A DNA stretch of 64,000 nt from Pisaster brevispinus (lineage: Eukaryota > Echinodermata > Asteroidea > Forcipulatida > Asteriidae), in the NCBI GenBank assembly GCA_023634235.1, contig JAMKCF010000011.1, positions 19,268,027-19,332,026 of the forward strand, read 5' to 3'. Shown piece after piece: positions 13,001 to 28,000 of the stretch (position 1 is the stretch's first letter; each line of letters opens with the position of its first letter). Below the pieces are notes generated by a model. The model was not told the origin of the DNA. It saw nothing but the letters and a program-made list of their open reading frames with translations, and made no database searches. The translations under genes and the position numbers were made by a program.

Positions 13001-16000
13001 ACTACGTGCATTAATATTGGCCTGTCATTTCCAATTACACAAGCCGACGAAATGCATTACACGCTGTATCGAATCTGCCTTTTGTTTGCTGGCGGCAACT
13101 GTGATTCATTTTTTGTTTCGGCTCGGTAGAAAATTTGATGAAATTCCTCTAGGAGGTAGGCCTATGATGCATTCATGATTAATGAAAGAGGGCATTTATT
13201 CATGTCCTCAAGTTTTTCAATAAATACACCAAACAACCAAACTGCGGAAATTACATAGGATAGGGAGGTCACGTTGCGGCGAAAAGAACGAATAGCGATC
13301 GGTTATTTTGTTGCACTTTTATATAACAGTATGCTTGTTTCGATTGGACCAATTGTAAAACACCCATAAAATCGAGCGGAAATCTGAAGAGTTTGTGGTA
13401 ACGTTGGGCTTCTACGGGAACTACTTTGACGAGTGAACGAAAAAAACTCGCGCACTTTAACGGATTCCAGCATTCGAACTCTCACGAGAATTGCAGATTT
13501 GAAACAGGTATGCTTGTTTGTTTGTTTGTTTGTTTACTTACTTGCTTGTTTGCTAGTTTGTTTGTTTAGATGATCTTCCCAACAAAGGAGCTCCGCAAAC
13601 CTCCCCAAAAGGGTATAAACACCAAGCTGGCAACAGCCAATCTCTCTCATACAAACATTGGTTTAACGTCTATACATGATTATAAAATATATGTTGCGAT
13701 TCAGTAAACAGACGTCAATACTAATTCTAGTCATTGTGAAATCAGCAGTTTCACCCTTGGCCGAATTCGAACCCACAACCTTGTGATTGCAAGTCCTGTG
13801 AGTTTTTAGGGACACTTTTCTCTGATCTCGTAATGCGTCGTATAAGATTTCGGACGGAAATATTTCTTAGGATAAATGATAAAAATAGCAAAAAGTAAAA
13901 ACAAAATGAATTAGAAGTACGCCAAGAGATTACTATACGAAGCTCTGGAAGTGCCATCCAACTTGTCGAGATCCGGAGATGATTTAGTGCAAAATGATGA
14001 CATTACAAACGTAAGATGACGACATCTGAACATGTCGGATGGCACTTCCACAGCCCCGTAGATTACAAAATGGTTCAAAAGGATTTTATCCTTCGGTGAC
14101 CATCAATCCAGTACCAGCCTTAAAAAAAAGCTTTCTAATTCTACAGAGTGTTGTCGGACTGACTGTGATGATATTTTCCACATTTTATTTTGGAGTGCTG
14201 TCGGTGTTATGTTCGCTTCGGATGCTACACGTGATTATTGGCTTGCATTCGAGAGGACATTTATTAATATCATGTATTAAGTAATTACCGCGTGGCGTAT
14301 GTACTATGGATGACGCTGATGATTGGGAGAACATGAATGTTGCAACTAATTAAAGGTGTAATATTAGCCAGTGAACCGTCGAATCGTCTCTCGATTTTGA
14401 AATATGAGAGAGGCCTCCGTGCAAACACGTCAGCGTTTAAGGGGATTTTTTTTTTAGCGAGTAGACCGTTTAACTGCACTTTCAAACTCACGCGTGTCAC
14501 GTTTTTGTTTTTTTTTTTTTTTTTTTTTTAGATGCTGCGTTTTTGCACCAACAAGAAAACCTGAGAGACATATTTAAAGGTGGGATCATAGATTGGTTTT
14601 TGTCAACGTAATGCTGATTTGTAGGCATCGTTATCAAGAAAGACAACAAAAAGCCACATGTATTTGATAGTTTCAGCTGAATACAGTTTCTACTTGCTAA
14701 GAAAATAGCCAAAACCTGTCTCGATATTTTCACAAGAAAGTGAGATAACGAAATGTCTAAACAACATATAAAATAATGTTGGTGGTTTTTAAAGTTTGTG
14801 TCATAGTTACGTGCGTCACAATTTCCCCCCTAAAAATAGCAATCTGCATTGAGTTGTACATAATTAGGAAGACTGAGTATCAAGTGTCTACTGCCCTCTT
14901 TGCCCTTTACAGCACAAAACCCAATATCGTCTCATTGATTCAAAGGTTGACTTATGCCCCTGCCTTTCATCTCAATAGACCCCGGTTCGAATCTCACCTC
15001 GAACCAAAAATTCACACGTAAATTAGGTTTGCATCCCTACCTGATTACACGGGTGGGAGGGGGTTTCCCAAATTGAGTTTTTCTTTTGTAAAACTGAACA
15101 CTTTTTTGCGTCATCGTATTCTTTTAATACCGTATTAGGTAGGCCTGCCCCAATGCTTACGGGTTATTCCAGTAACTGTTGGCGATTCCGTGGTTGCAGA
15201 ACCAGAAATATAAACACTATTAAAACAAAATCTTCCAAAACCATACTGGTATTTTAGATACTGGACTCATTTAACTTTCTCTCTCCTCCTCAGTGATTAC
15301 CACGTACCCCCCGCTGCATCACTCAGTGTAGGCGTTAAACCATCCAAGGGTCCAATGAGGTTACGTAGGCCTATTAAAACCTGCTATTAACTGGGGCATC
15401 AACTGCCTACGATTGGAAACGATTCTGGATCAGAACGTCTTCTTGCACTTTTGGGGAAGGAACGGCCGAGACTGGCACGCCATTTCTCGTCCGGTGAATC
15501 TCTTGTTTCTTCTGGATGACGAGCTCGGGTTGCGTGACATCCTTTGCTTCCCCAGAAATAATGTGTCGATATACACAGCTATACAGCTCCTATATGAACA
15601 CAGAATGTGCCCGTTGCCGGCTTATTTTACTCGAATGGCCTTCAATGAGACACGAATGCTTTGAGAGTGCGGGAAGGTGGGTAGTTTGGCATTGGCAAGG
15701 CAAAAAAAAAAAGGACAGCGACGCGGTAATGTGCACTGATGGAAAATTTCAACGGGACACATTAACACATTTTTGTGGAAGCGCATGAGTGGGAGAAATG
15801 ATGTAACTACATATTCCATACATGCATGAATATTTGACAAAAATACTGCACTCGCTTGTAAAAAAAAAAACCACTTAAAACTTGCTCAACAATTAAAAAG
15901 AAACTTTGTTGTCGGTCAAAAACGAATTTATTATCCGCCTTTTCTCGAAAACCAGTGTTAGGCTCCCCACCTTAACGAAATTTCGGGTAAGAATTGACCC

Positions 16001-19000
16001 GGATTTGACCCGAGTCAGCGTGCATCTGTGTCAAAATGACCCAGAAATGCCAGAAATGGCTCAAAATTACGCTGAATCCGAGTTAAATCCCATTTTGAAC
16101 AACTTCCCCGGAATATCCTGACACGGAAATGGGTCAAGCTTCCATGGGACCGCGACCCTGAGTCAATTCCGACCCACGAGTTTTTTTTAGAACGCAGGGA
16201 AAGACATAACACACAGCGGAAACTTATTGGTGACAACTTTGTCGCTATGGTTCAGTGAAAATATTTTAAGAAAGTTTTTGGCTGCAAAAGTTTGCCTTTA
16301 AAAAAAAGTCTGATATATACATGTAGTTCATGTGACTGAAAATACTGAACTATAACATTTACCTGTAATAAAGCCTAAACAGGTGTTGAAACTTTTTGGG
16401 GGGTTGGAATATAATCCAGTGAGAAGGTTTATGGTGACACACTGGAAAGGTTTTCGACGTTTCGATCAGTTTGCTTTGATGGTCTTCAGGAGACAATTCA
16501 GGAAACGTCCGAGTTGTTACATAACATTACCAGTTCCTTTCTGAAGATCTCATGGCATTACCGCGAACCTTACAAGTTTATACGAAAACGTGTTGGGTAG
16601 ATTGCACACACATCCGTAACTAAAAAGTTGATTTTGATGTCAGTAAACAGATAAACAAACTGACGAAGCTCGACGGTTTGAAAGAGTGGGCGCTCCACTT
16701 GCTTCGATAACTTTGGTGTACAAGAAAACTGTAAAACAAACTTACCCGTCGACCGGTACGCAGAAGGTGCCGCCATGGTAGTTGGTACCCCGTACAAAGC
16801 CATCACGGGGTGAGCAGTCCTTGCGTTTGATGCTCTTGGAGTGGGTGCACATCATGCCGTTGGTCGGGTAGCGTTTCACGAAGATGAGATCCAGGAAATC
16901 TCGCGACGATATGAGACCCATGGCCGCACTGTGTGTGGCCGACCTGGCTATGATCAGATCCTGTAAAGAGGCGGTTGCCATTTTGGGGGTACGACGAACA
17001 CAAATTAATAGTTGTCATCAAAAAGTAGCTCTTTGATATGTGAATTGTTTCAATACGCCTAACAACTAACACTTCACACCATCCGGCCCGATTTCACGAA
17101 CGGCTAAGATTAAGAGCCATCTTACCATGCGTTTAGCATTGCATGCATGATATGTTGGTCTTTGGACACAAGTATATAGGAACATTTAATTGAGTACTAA
17201 GGAGCTGACCTAAATGTACAAATTGTGTAGGCGTCCACAGACCTTTCTTGCCACTTTGATAAAATATTTTGCTGATTTTCTGAGAGAATAAATAGGAAGT
17301 CAGACTTATGTAGAAAGAATTATCACGTCTGCCAATGGTTACATCTTAGTTGCTTATCCTATGTATATGCTAAATGAAGACAATCCATGCAACTTGTAAT
17401 AATATTACAAGTGAGAGAGAGAGATGAGAGATGAGAGAGAAATCTACCTTGGCCAAAAAATATTATACGGTAATTTTTCTATTTTTACGGGGGGGGGGGG
17501 GTCAATGGCAGTTGGCACACAAAACTTAGACAGAGAAAATAACCCGCTGACAAGTTACATTGGATGAAAATAATGTGATCTGAAAATACAAATCACTGTG
17601 GTTATAATGATAGCGTCTTTGCTCCTATTACGTTTTCTACTGTTTTGGGAAGAGTTTTTATCTGCCATTTATCTCAACGCAGTCTTGGTGTTGCAAATGT
17701 GTAATAATGTACACCTTTTGCCTGTCTCGCAATATTGACGAAAAAATACGGACAGTCCCTGTGAAAATTCTGCTTGTACAGTCTCGGCTAAGATTTATAC
17801 TGGTTCAGCCCGGTCTGTAATTAGGGTCAGAATAAGTTCAAAATGTAATACTGATGACCTAAACAGAGTTTGCCCTTAAATTGTTTAATGTCTGGCTAGC
17901 AGGACTAGTTAACTTGTCATTTCAATAGTCTGGCAGTTTTATCACCGGTCCATATAAATGTCAAACAAAATAGGGATGTTTTTCAACACCGAACAAGCCA
18001 GCTGGTCAGGACTACTTGCAGTGAGTTTTAACTGGTCCTCGGGTGTTTTAACTGGTATTTGGCCTGCCGCGGACCACTGCTGGAACAGGGGGTAAATTTT
18101 TATTAAAGAAACGGGTCGTGCAGCGTGCTCTTTTATTGTTTGAAGTCGGCCTCGTGATTTTTCTGTACGGTCGTCATTTCAAGGCATTCGTTTTTTTTGT
18201 TCTTTATACGCGGCCAGACAATCTCACCCCGAGGCAATCTCCAGTCTGAGCCATTTACATTAACTGGTACATGACTGCAGTGTACACGGACCGCACCAAG
18301 GTCACCGTAGATGTATTCCATAATGACACTGATCAAAGGCGCTGCCAGGCTATACACGCGAAAATTAATGTAACTTGCTAATTGCCAGCTCTTTTTTGGT
18401 TGGCGTAACAGGATTACGGAGACCCAGGGACTAATCGTGAGTCATCCCCGTGCCGATTGGTGTGTGTGTGTGCCGTTTAGATGATTAACACCAAGGGTCG
18501 GCTGAACTTCTCGGCGTTTTCTCTTGACTCATATTAATAATTATTACACGGTGATGATGGCTGGGGATGTTCAGAAAATAAACACGCACAAAAGTCTGGG
18601 TTTTTTGTTTGATTGACACAGTGCGTCAGAAGATACCGGCAGCACTGCCTTGGTGACTCACTATAATAATGGCAGATCAACGGTCTGGATGCGAGCAGTT
18701 AAAACTGGGGACAAAAAGTATAACCTGGGTGGTTTTCTTGTCCAGGTGCTAGTTGGTAAAGCCACTTGGGGAGGAACACCCATTCATCCATGAGCGATGC
18801 AAAGCCATTTCAGGCACGTATTCACATTTGGTTGAAAATGTGGAGTGTTCTCGATCTAGTTTTCAAATGATTACCAACCCTATTTTAAACATTACTGGTG
18901 GTATGTACGTCAACGCACTAACTTAATTGAAAATATGTAAATTTGGCAGCAACTCATGTCGCAGCACGCTCTGTACTAATATTCAAGAGAGTAGTAGGTA

Positions 19001-22000
19001 CACACATAGATCATCTTGTCAATGGTACCTGCTTAAAACTATGGTAACTGAACAAACAACTTAGCGTCTTGACTTGAGGCTACTTACTCAGGCAACAACG
19101 AGTTACAGCAAACCATGTCATCCCATCGCCACCCTTGTAACCTACATTCCAGCCAGAGCTGCTGCCCCCACCCCCCCCCCCCAACAAAATAAACTCCCGA
19201 GGTCAAGTCTGAACCATTCGGGGGGAAGGTTATCTCACCTTATTTATGTGCTCGATGACCTCCGACTCCTTGACGTTCTTGTCCCATTTGCCTCTCAAAC
19301 CCTTCGGGGATGGAAGAATGTAGTCGAGGATCCGCTCTGGCGACGCCGGTAGCGTGCACTCCGCTCTGTATCTGTTCAATTTATAACCATTGCTAGTAAG
19401 AACTTCTATATTGCTAATCAAAGTATTGTATATCCATCAGATTCGACTATAGCCACCGTTACTTTTAAGTATAAGGCTGTCAAGCATTACCGCATCAATA
19501 GTCAATACATGTACATACAGTTTGTGGTAACACCATGTGTATATTATTTACTTTACTGTGTGAATTTGTTCTTGAGAAATTGTCTTCCTATTTATTCAAC
19601 TGCCGCGGAATAGATTTTGGATTTCGGGAGACTACTTTAGTTTTGAAAAGATCTGTCCTGCTTTTATAGTAGTGGGTTTAAGAAATTGGAAGGGACTACT
19701 ACTTTCGCTTAGTGGATCGAGAGGACTTCTCGTTCATTGCCGCGGAGTTAGCTATTAATTGGTCTCGTATCTTCCACTATTGAAAGCATGCTCTATAGTC
19801 ATCGTCGGGAGACATCGTTTATGAAACGTGCATGATCGATACCGTTCTATAATAACCCGTTCATTGCATTATTTCTTGATCCACACTATTGTTGGAAAAG
19901 TGTCATTGCATTGTTTCTTGACCCACACTTCTGTTGGGAAAAGTGTCGATCTTGACCCACACTTCTGTTGACAAGTGTCAATGCATTCTTTTTTTGACAC
20001 ACACTTCTGTTGGGGAAAAGTGTCATTCTTGACCCACACTTCTGTTGGAAAGTGTCATAGCATTCTTTCTTGGCGAAGAATTTCAAGAACCAGCACGTTT
20101 AGACAGCAGACCATTTCACTGTGTCGTCTGTGAGAATTAAATCCCATCATGATCATATCTCTCGTATGCAAATTTCAAGGCATGGTTGGGTGGTGATACT
20201 CAAAGTCGAAAATAAAATTTGAGAACGACATTTTTTGTAAATGCAGTGATGGCCACCGTTATAAATGAGATGATTGATTTTCTTTGCTGAGCTTTGGAGG
20301 TTGTGTGGCGGCTTGTGTGCGGATGCGTAGCTGGATTGCAAAGTGCATGTATTCACGCAATTTATGGGCGTGGCTGGAGCTCTTTTGAATGTGGCATCTG
20401 GACTATATTTAAGGAGGAGGAGCGATTTCACATCTATCAGAACTCCTATTTCCAATTGACGTCAATCTTTTCAATTTTAATTTCCGGATTTGGTCTCGCG
20501 TTCTTCACTGCACCAAGAGGCATTTCAAGACGCACGTTTACCTCCAAACCCCATTTTGGGATCAGTAAACAGTATTTGGGACCAAGATGTACCCGGATTT
20601 TCTAAAAAATTAAAAACAGGGCGTCTAAACTGCTTATACAAAATACTATTTTACTACATGATATAATTGTGCAAATGCAAAAATTGTGGAAAAGACACCA
20701 GACCACCCTAACGCAGAACACCTTATACCCAAGAGTGCTGCACTCTGAAGTAGTCTGTAAATAATGGATAAGCCTCCACTTCAATTAGAACACTTAAAAG
20801 AAAAAACAGTTATCATTTCTATCAACCGTTCCCAAAAGCATCCTCCGAATATAAGACGCCGCCAATTTCCCCCAAGAGAATGGACAAAACAATCAAGAAT
20901 TTGACAACAGCCAGACTGTACAAACTGTAGACCGCAGCAAGTTCAGGTCAAGGCCTGGCGAGATGGCTGAAATGCCGGCCGGGGGTACTCCACGGAATCA
21001 ACCGCTAAGCACTAGCCTCGGGCGGGGAATTAATATTACATGGATGGAGCAGACGACGGCATCCTCGCATCAACGAGGTGTGTGGTGGTGTGTAGAAGAA
21101 GTGTGTGATGGGGGGGGGGGGGAGCCTTCGGCTGACAGGACTTGAGTATTTGGAGGATTGGGTGGGGCAGTGCTTGGACCTCGAGGTGGCTGAACTTGAT
21201 AAACAGTGTGCCCTCAGAGGTGACTGACCGTCAGTAGTAAAAAAAAAACCTTGATGATTTGAAATCTTATGAGTTGATATCTGTTTTATATCAATCGATG
21301 TATGATGTCTAGGCACTGGCAGTGCCCACAGTCATTCACTTAAAATATTATATTGCAATTCAAACGATCAATACTTTCAAAATAGCTCTCTAAACGAGAG
21401 ACAAACTTGGGATGAAAAAAGTGAATGTAGAAGACACCCTCGAGTCGTCCACACTACCAAGGCGAGTTTAACATTTGGACTTTAAGTTCCCTCATGATGT
21501 TGTGCAAAACATGTTTATTTAATTTACGTCACTCGGGAACTCTTTAACATTCCTGTACGGCATAACTCGATATCAAAATGGAATACACACACGTGAAGGT
21601 ATTTGCCGTTAGTTCGATATTCATTAATATGACTGCGACAGGTATAAACATGACACAGTACACATTTTTTTTTTTTTTTTTTACATTTCAGTTAATTTAT
21701 TTTCATAATTCCTTCCACTGATCTCTATTATACCGTCTGGTTAAGGAATCCAACCATTGGTATCCACGAAAGTGCTGAGGCCACTAGGCAAACATCTTGC
21801 TACTCTCATTCAAGAGGAAGGTAGCCCGATTAATAAAGGAGCACAAAGAAGACACCCAAGGATCGTAATGTTATGCAGCACGCCGCACCCAGAAACATGT
21901 GTACCTGGTCGTTATTTTTTCTAATCAGCATTGTAATACGTTGCACATTGCAATCAACGGCAATCGTCATTGTCTTTATTTATATTATTAGCCTGCTTTA

Positions 22001-25000
22001 TATCAAAGCGCAAGAAGTCTGCAGTTTTAGAACCGATGTAAAATTGGTTATCGCCGTTCCTTCAGAATATCATGCCCTCACAAAACAGTGATAACTGCTT
22101 CCAAAAATACCGTTTTCAACACGTAGACACATTTTAAATTGGCACATTCTTGGTACTACTGTGTGGAGATTGATTCTGTCAGGAATTCCAGCAGAATTCT
22201 TACAAGGTAGGGTGCATTTCCCCCCGAGGTATAATCAAAAATGTTGGATTCGTTACTACGCAGTACTTGGGATCATTCCACCTTGTACAAAAGAGTGACC
22301 TTGATAATTCCAGAGCACTTCGTGGCAGGCAAGCCACTATGTTATTTATAACGGAAAATTCAAAACCGTTACTTCGAACTAATTTCGAGATGTGAATCAT
22401 TGTGTCCTTTCTCTGTATGAAAAAACTGGCCCAAGTATTACACATTCGGCTGCCATTCCGAAGGGGCTGTTTTCTTCCCGTGCTTCGTACAATTTCTGGG
22501 TTCGAGGTTGTCAGACGTGATGTCATAACGAGATTTCAGCCCCATTGCCTTCTCATTACTGATCATATGGTTTGTTTGATTTTGCAAAACCCAATTATCC
22601 ACAGCCTCCTTTCGCTGTGTGCAAGCAGGACAGTTCGTAAGGCTGAAATCCTACCACGGTCAGTAGTCACACCATTTTGTTTTAAGTCAGGCGAAGGAAA
22701 ACGACTCAACCGACTTTTAAAAAATAATAATAATAATAATTTAAACCGGGGCAAAATTTTTGCATCGGTCTTTGATCCATCTTTCAAAATAATACGATTC
22801 CCTTTTCAATTGGGGACTTTAATAGACTTAAACATTAAGTCGTTAATGTATAAGATGGATGATTCACAATCCCATATTCAAGGATCAGGAAAGTATTAAG
22901 ACAAATCCTGGAGACGGGAAGCAAGCCTGCCCCCACACCGTCTGATCCACCGGTCAAATATATCACGACCCGTTGAAGCTCATGGAGTTTTTAGTCTCAC
23001 GTTTCAGACCATAACCAAAACCATCTACATCACTACAATGGTGACTTCAGATTTAAGCATCTTAAAAAATCTTTAAAAATTAATTACAACTGAAATTCTC
23101 ATCTCTTGGTTTCTTCATCTCCCTCCCAAGGAAAATATGAAGAAAAGGGGATATTTCTCATCAGGGAAAAAAAATATTGGAATGTAAATAGTCGAGCGAA
23201 ATTGAAAGAATGAATTCAACGCAATAGACCGCAATCTCGCTGCTGACATCTGTGGTTGTGTTTCTTTGTACGCAGCATTATCAGGCTGAACCCGAATCGG
23301 CAGAGCTACAGCTACGCGGTTACGACTGTTTATATTGTACATGTATATATAAAATTAGTAGGGGAGATGGCCTTAGCTTTCGATCCAGACCGGACCTTCG
23401 TCAGAGGCATAAACAAGAACAAACACAAACATATCCATGTATAGCAAAAAGAGGAGCAAAGGATTTATATAAATGGGTTTTGTGTTTTTTTGTGTTTTGT
23501 GTCATCATACCATATGCGGGAAAAAAAAACACAAATTAGGCTACAGGCATGGCAATACAAATACAAAGTTAAAGACAAGTTTTAAAAAAAAACCCATAAA
23601 ATTGCATTAAAAATACACACAAAATACTATAAAAATGGCGAGAAACATGCACGCCCACAAACAAGCACACACGAAGCCACAAAACTTAGGCCTATATGAA
23701 AAAATAAACTGGATCAGTAAAAATCAGCAACTTAACTCGTACAACAAAAGGAAGGGATACATGGATGCAATGATGGGGAGGTTGGGCAGATTCGACAGGA
23801 GTGACAGAAGGGGGTAGGTTCGGCGGGGGGCAGGTATGGGAGGGGTTCGAGTTAGGGATAATGGGGGTAACAAATATATATATATGTATAAATATAAAAA
23901 CATGTAAAAAATTTAGGCGTTGCTAAAGCGTACTAAGGATGTATTGACGCACGATGACGCAGAACGTAGTCGTAGCTGCAGCCGCCAACTCGGTCGTGGC
24001 CTCAATTCACAAAACAGTCTGTTTCACCTTTCGGCCTCGGTTTAATTTGACATTGATGTGACAGGGGAAAAAAAAGAGATGGCCGAATTACGGACAAGTG
24101 CGGACTACACAGCCCTCTGCGATACTATTCTCCTCACGCAATGATTTCACAAAATGTCTCACTCATTTTGCATCCGAAATAACAACTGTTCTTGTCTCGC
24201 TATTTCTGTTAATTTTAAAAAGAGACATTTTCTTTAACGCCTATGGCAAGAGTTATAGTGAAGAAAAAACAAGTCTCTTGTGATTAAGTTACTGTGGAAT
24301 TTTCCCGCCAGACTTGGAGACCACGTGGAATTAGTTGAATAAACGAACTGTTGAAACGTCTGCCGGCGAACGAGGATTGCAGCAACATCTTCATTACCGT
24401 ATCAACGGGTGGGAATTTGAGCTTGTACATACTAACCACACGATCAATTTTTATTGCCAGGCATGGCACATACGCGAGCCATGGCACCCACAAAAATATG
24501 GATATAATATTCTGTTGCCGGTGAAGTGGGCACGATATGCGAGACTCAGTTCGTATTCGGTTTCATGGATGTGTTTTATAACATTGAATGCTTGCATTAC
24601 AGTTGTATTTAATTTGGTTTGGTGATGTAGTTCAGATGTTTGGACGTCTTCTCCAAGTCTTTGGGTTTGGTGTTGGACCGCGCGATGTAATGGACAAAAT
24701 GTATGTAACAGAATTGTTGGAAGTAGCCTTATAAACTAGAAATCACGAAATCGTCCTCCATGGTTGTTGAGATCATGATTAGATGCTACAAATGGAGGAT
24801 GAGTTTTTTACATTCGTATAAATACTTAAGTGTTTTGAATGCTAATCATTTATACGGCATCTATATAGCACCGTGATAGCACCTAGTCAGGTTCACAAGG
24901 TGTTTATGTGCAATTTGTATCCAATAACCAACCCACCGGGGCAAATGTGCTCCAGACACATCGGGACAAACCCCTTCATACGATGTTGCGGTAAGTGTAA

Positions 25001-28000
25001 CGGGTTCTTTGCACAACACACGGGTACCCACAGTTTCCGAAGCGAGTACGTTCAAAAACCATTGCTCAAGGACACCAGTGCCACGACTTGGACGGGGAGC
25101 TTCCTCTTTCTGATAACACCAGAACTCGGGTCCGGTGCCCTATAGTATCTCGACCACGACCCCTCTATTGTGGTCCACTTCGAGCATCAGGAAACTCCAG
25201 TCCTTTTGTAAACATGGTGAGACACTTGTCCATCGGAAGCTATGAAATCTGCACTAATATGTCTCGCCAAATGGCCCTATTGATTATCATATCTATTTAA
25301 TAAGTGGTTTTAGTGTTGTAAGGTCAGATTTGCATAATTAACGTTGTTCATTTTAGCCAGACACTCAAAAATCTGCATTATAATGACCGGCTGAGTGGAA
25401 AGGATCGAGCGTGGGTGAAGTGGCCCCTCGAGTTTGATGACTGGATATCGATGATTGTGTCTGGCCATTGTCTGGAAAGCAATTAGTGAATGACTGTTGT
25501 GTTTATTAAGGTCCGAGACTCTAAGCGATGGCATTTGGTTGTCCTTTGGTCATCCAATCAGAATCTAACTATTATAACGAGACTTGAAGGTAAAGAAGTA
25601 TCGGCAATCCCATCCCAAATCCTTCCAAATCCCAAATCCTTCAAAATCCCAAATCCTTCAAAATCCCAAATCCTTCAACCCACCGTGGGTCTTGCTTCAA
25701 CATCCTCACTTTTACCGTTTCCCCATCCTTTTGGTATGATGAGGTTAGGCACGCTCATTTTATCCCGAGTTCGAACAAAATAATAATGTGTTAGGTTTGG
25801 CATCGTGTGGAGCATTTTGGTGGATTTGCGCATTCGGGTATCTGTAGCACGACGTCAGCCGCTTGGATACAAATTTACACATCTTCCTCAAGTTCTGCTG
25901 TATGGTTTTGATTTTGGGGTCTTTTTTTTTCATCCGAATAGTACACAGGACCTAGCAACGATTTCCATGCGGTCGTCTGCAGTGTCTAAGAGCCCGTTAT
26001 CTATACGCTGTATTGAACGAGTCTGACCGCGTACTGGCCGTTGGGTTTGATTGACGTTGGGTGCGTTTGTCTGCGCAATACATTAGCAACATGAACACGT
26101 GATGACTGTTGTGTCTGTGTGCGATGCTTCTTCCATGTTGTGACGCGGAACTGAATGTCGTTTCTGTTTAATTTGGCAGTTGTCCGAGCCGCTTGAAAGG
26201 TACATTCGATGATAAGTAATGAGTCTAAAGAAAAATCCTGCCATATATGTGAGAAAAATGTCTTGAAACAGTCCGTTCTTCTCATTTCAATTTTTGCGCA
26301 ATCATGATCATGAAAAAACCTGATAAAACGGAAACCGCCATTCTGCGTTATGATAGAATCTTCACGGGTACAGGTATTATACAGGATCGGTAGAGCTTAC
26401 AAAATAGCCGCAGACAGTGTTCATGTTTTGTGTGATCAATCATATACATGAAATTACAAACCTGTGAAAAGTTGGGCTTAATCTGTTGTGCGAGTCAGGA
26501 CAAAATAGTGAAAAACCACGTACAATGTTAAGCTCGTATTAAACACATGGTCCTTTTTTTCTGTTGTAACAACCGAAATCAGCTGTTCCGGGTTTTTTAA
26601 TGGGTTTTTTTCAGATACAGTTTTTTTCACAGGGAAATATTTCACAGGAAAAAAACGGTTCTAGTATGAACTTCATAATCAGTAAGCTTTCAGACTAAAA
26701 TTTAACAATGATGTTTGCTATACCTAAAACCAACCGTGCATAAAACCTTTAATTAAAATCAGTCCAGATTGGCACTGACACTCTCCAAAAACCAATAAAC
26801 AATTCCTTTCATTTACTACAGTTTCCTCTTTATCTTGGCTTTCATTTCTTGACGTATGAAGTAAAGGTTCTCAATTGATATAGTGTTGGGTCGTATTCAT
26901 GCTGTCGCGTCATTATTTGGCAAGAAACGAAATTTGTCAAACTGAACCGGGCCGAACATGACGAGATTTTTTGGGTCCTCTCTGTTCAAACACATTTGAA
27001 TAAATGCACTGTCACCTCACGATCAACAGGCTAATGTTAGGACCTGTGAAAATGTTGTTTTAGTGTTCGATTACTCTTCCAATGTTACTTACATATAGCC
27101 GTCGAATTCACTGGATTTCTTGTACAGAACTCTGATGTCTTTCTGCAAAGGATGATTGGGGGAGAAAACATTATTTAAAATTTAAATGTGGTAATGGTGA
27201 TGTTCTAAAAAGTTCAGTGCTTGCAGACTATATTTTGGAGGATCACATTTATCATAATAAACAACAATGTTTGGTCAACGTTTCGACTATTACAGCCTAT
27301 ACTAATGTCTTCATCGGGAGATTCAGGAGATAATATTCTACATATTCTAACATTTAGGAGATAATATTCGACACAATGAACATACAAGGAATACTGAATT
27401 GAAATTGAAGGTATTCGAATAACTTGTTACTATCTTCATGGGTGACAAATGCATTAAAACAAATACACAACAAATTGTGAGTCGTTACAAATTTACAAAC
27501 CACACGTGGATAACGGAATACAAGGAAGAACTGAACTGAACTTTCACAAAGGAAAATTGTGTTCATGCGAACACAAAACTGTATAAATTGCAACTGATAC
27601 ATTAAAATGACCAATGTAAAGAAAGTTTTCGAAATGTTTTAGAAAATCGAAAGTAAACAACAAATGTTATCAATGAGCAGTTCTGTCATGCTTCACTACG
27701 GAAGATAAACAAGAAGCAGTTACATATTAATTAGTCTTCTGCCATAAGACAAAATGCAATGTTGTTTATTAACACACATTTTGCTTTTTATCCTGTGGTG
27801 AAGATTGGGGTTGGGGTTTCCCAAATGAAGGCAATAATATTGTAATTGGGAGATGTAAGCTCCGATCGGGGTATATATTCATTGCTCAAATGGACAGTTT
27901 GGGCGAAGACTATTAGGCCTACGTACTTCAAGAGGAGAATCGAAGTGGCAGTTGAGGCGTTCATCTGTGGTTTTCCTGATCGAGGACCACTTATACTCTC

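Larger units (their letters stand above)
10077..16745 (-). other. STARD intron 4
   Basis: A 6.7-kb intron with two TGACCC-type repeats, microsatellites, a second-family SINE relic, the unexplained open stretch at 11047-11274 and a possible ribozyme-like motif at 16456-16491. No other exon seen. Confidence 0.7.
19372..27092 (-). other. STARD intron 2
   Basis: A 7.7-kb intron holding the 40-bp and 17-bp tandem repeats, the SINE copy at 24868-25175, a ribozyme-like motif at 23374-23406 and a CTTAGCTTTCGATCCAGACC-type repeat around it. The plus-strand 165-codon open frame at 22402-22899 has no recognisable content. Confidence 0.7.

Noticed and set aside
19863..20060. CRISPR-like array (regular repeats with spacers)
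   Set aside because: Units are contiguous diverged tandem copies without unique spacers, in an animal intron.
22402..22899. 165-codon plus-strand open frame
   Set aside because: No recognisable domain, includes an AAT microsatellite (Asn run), lies within an antisense intron and overlaps another open frame; most likely chance.
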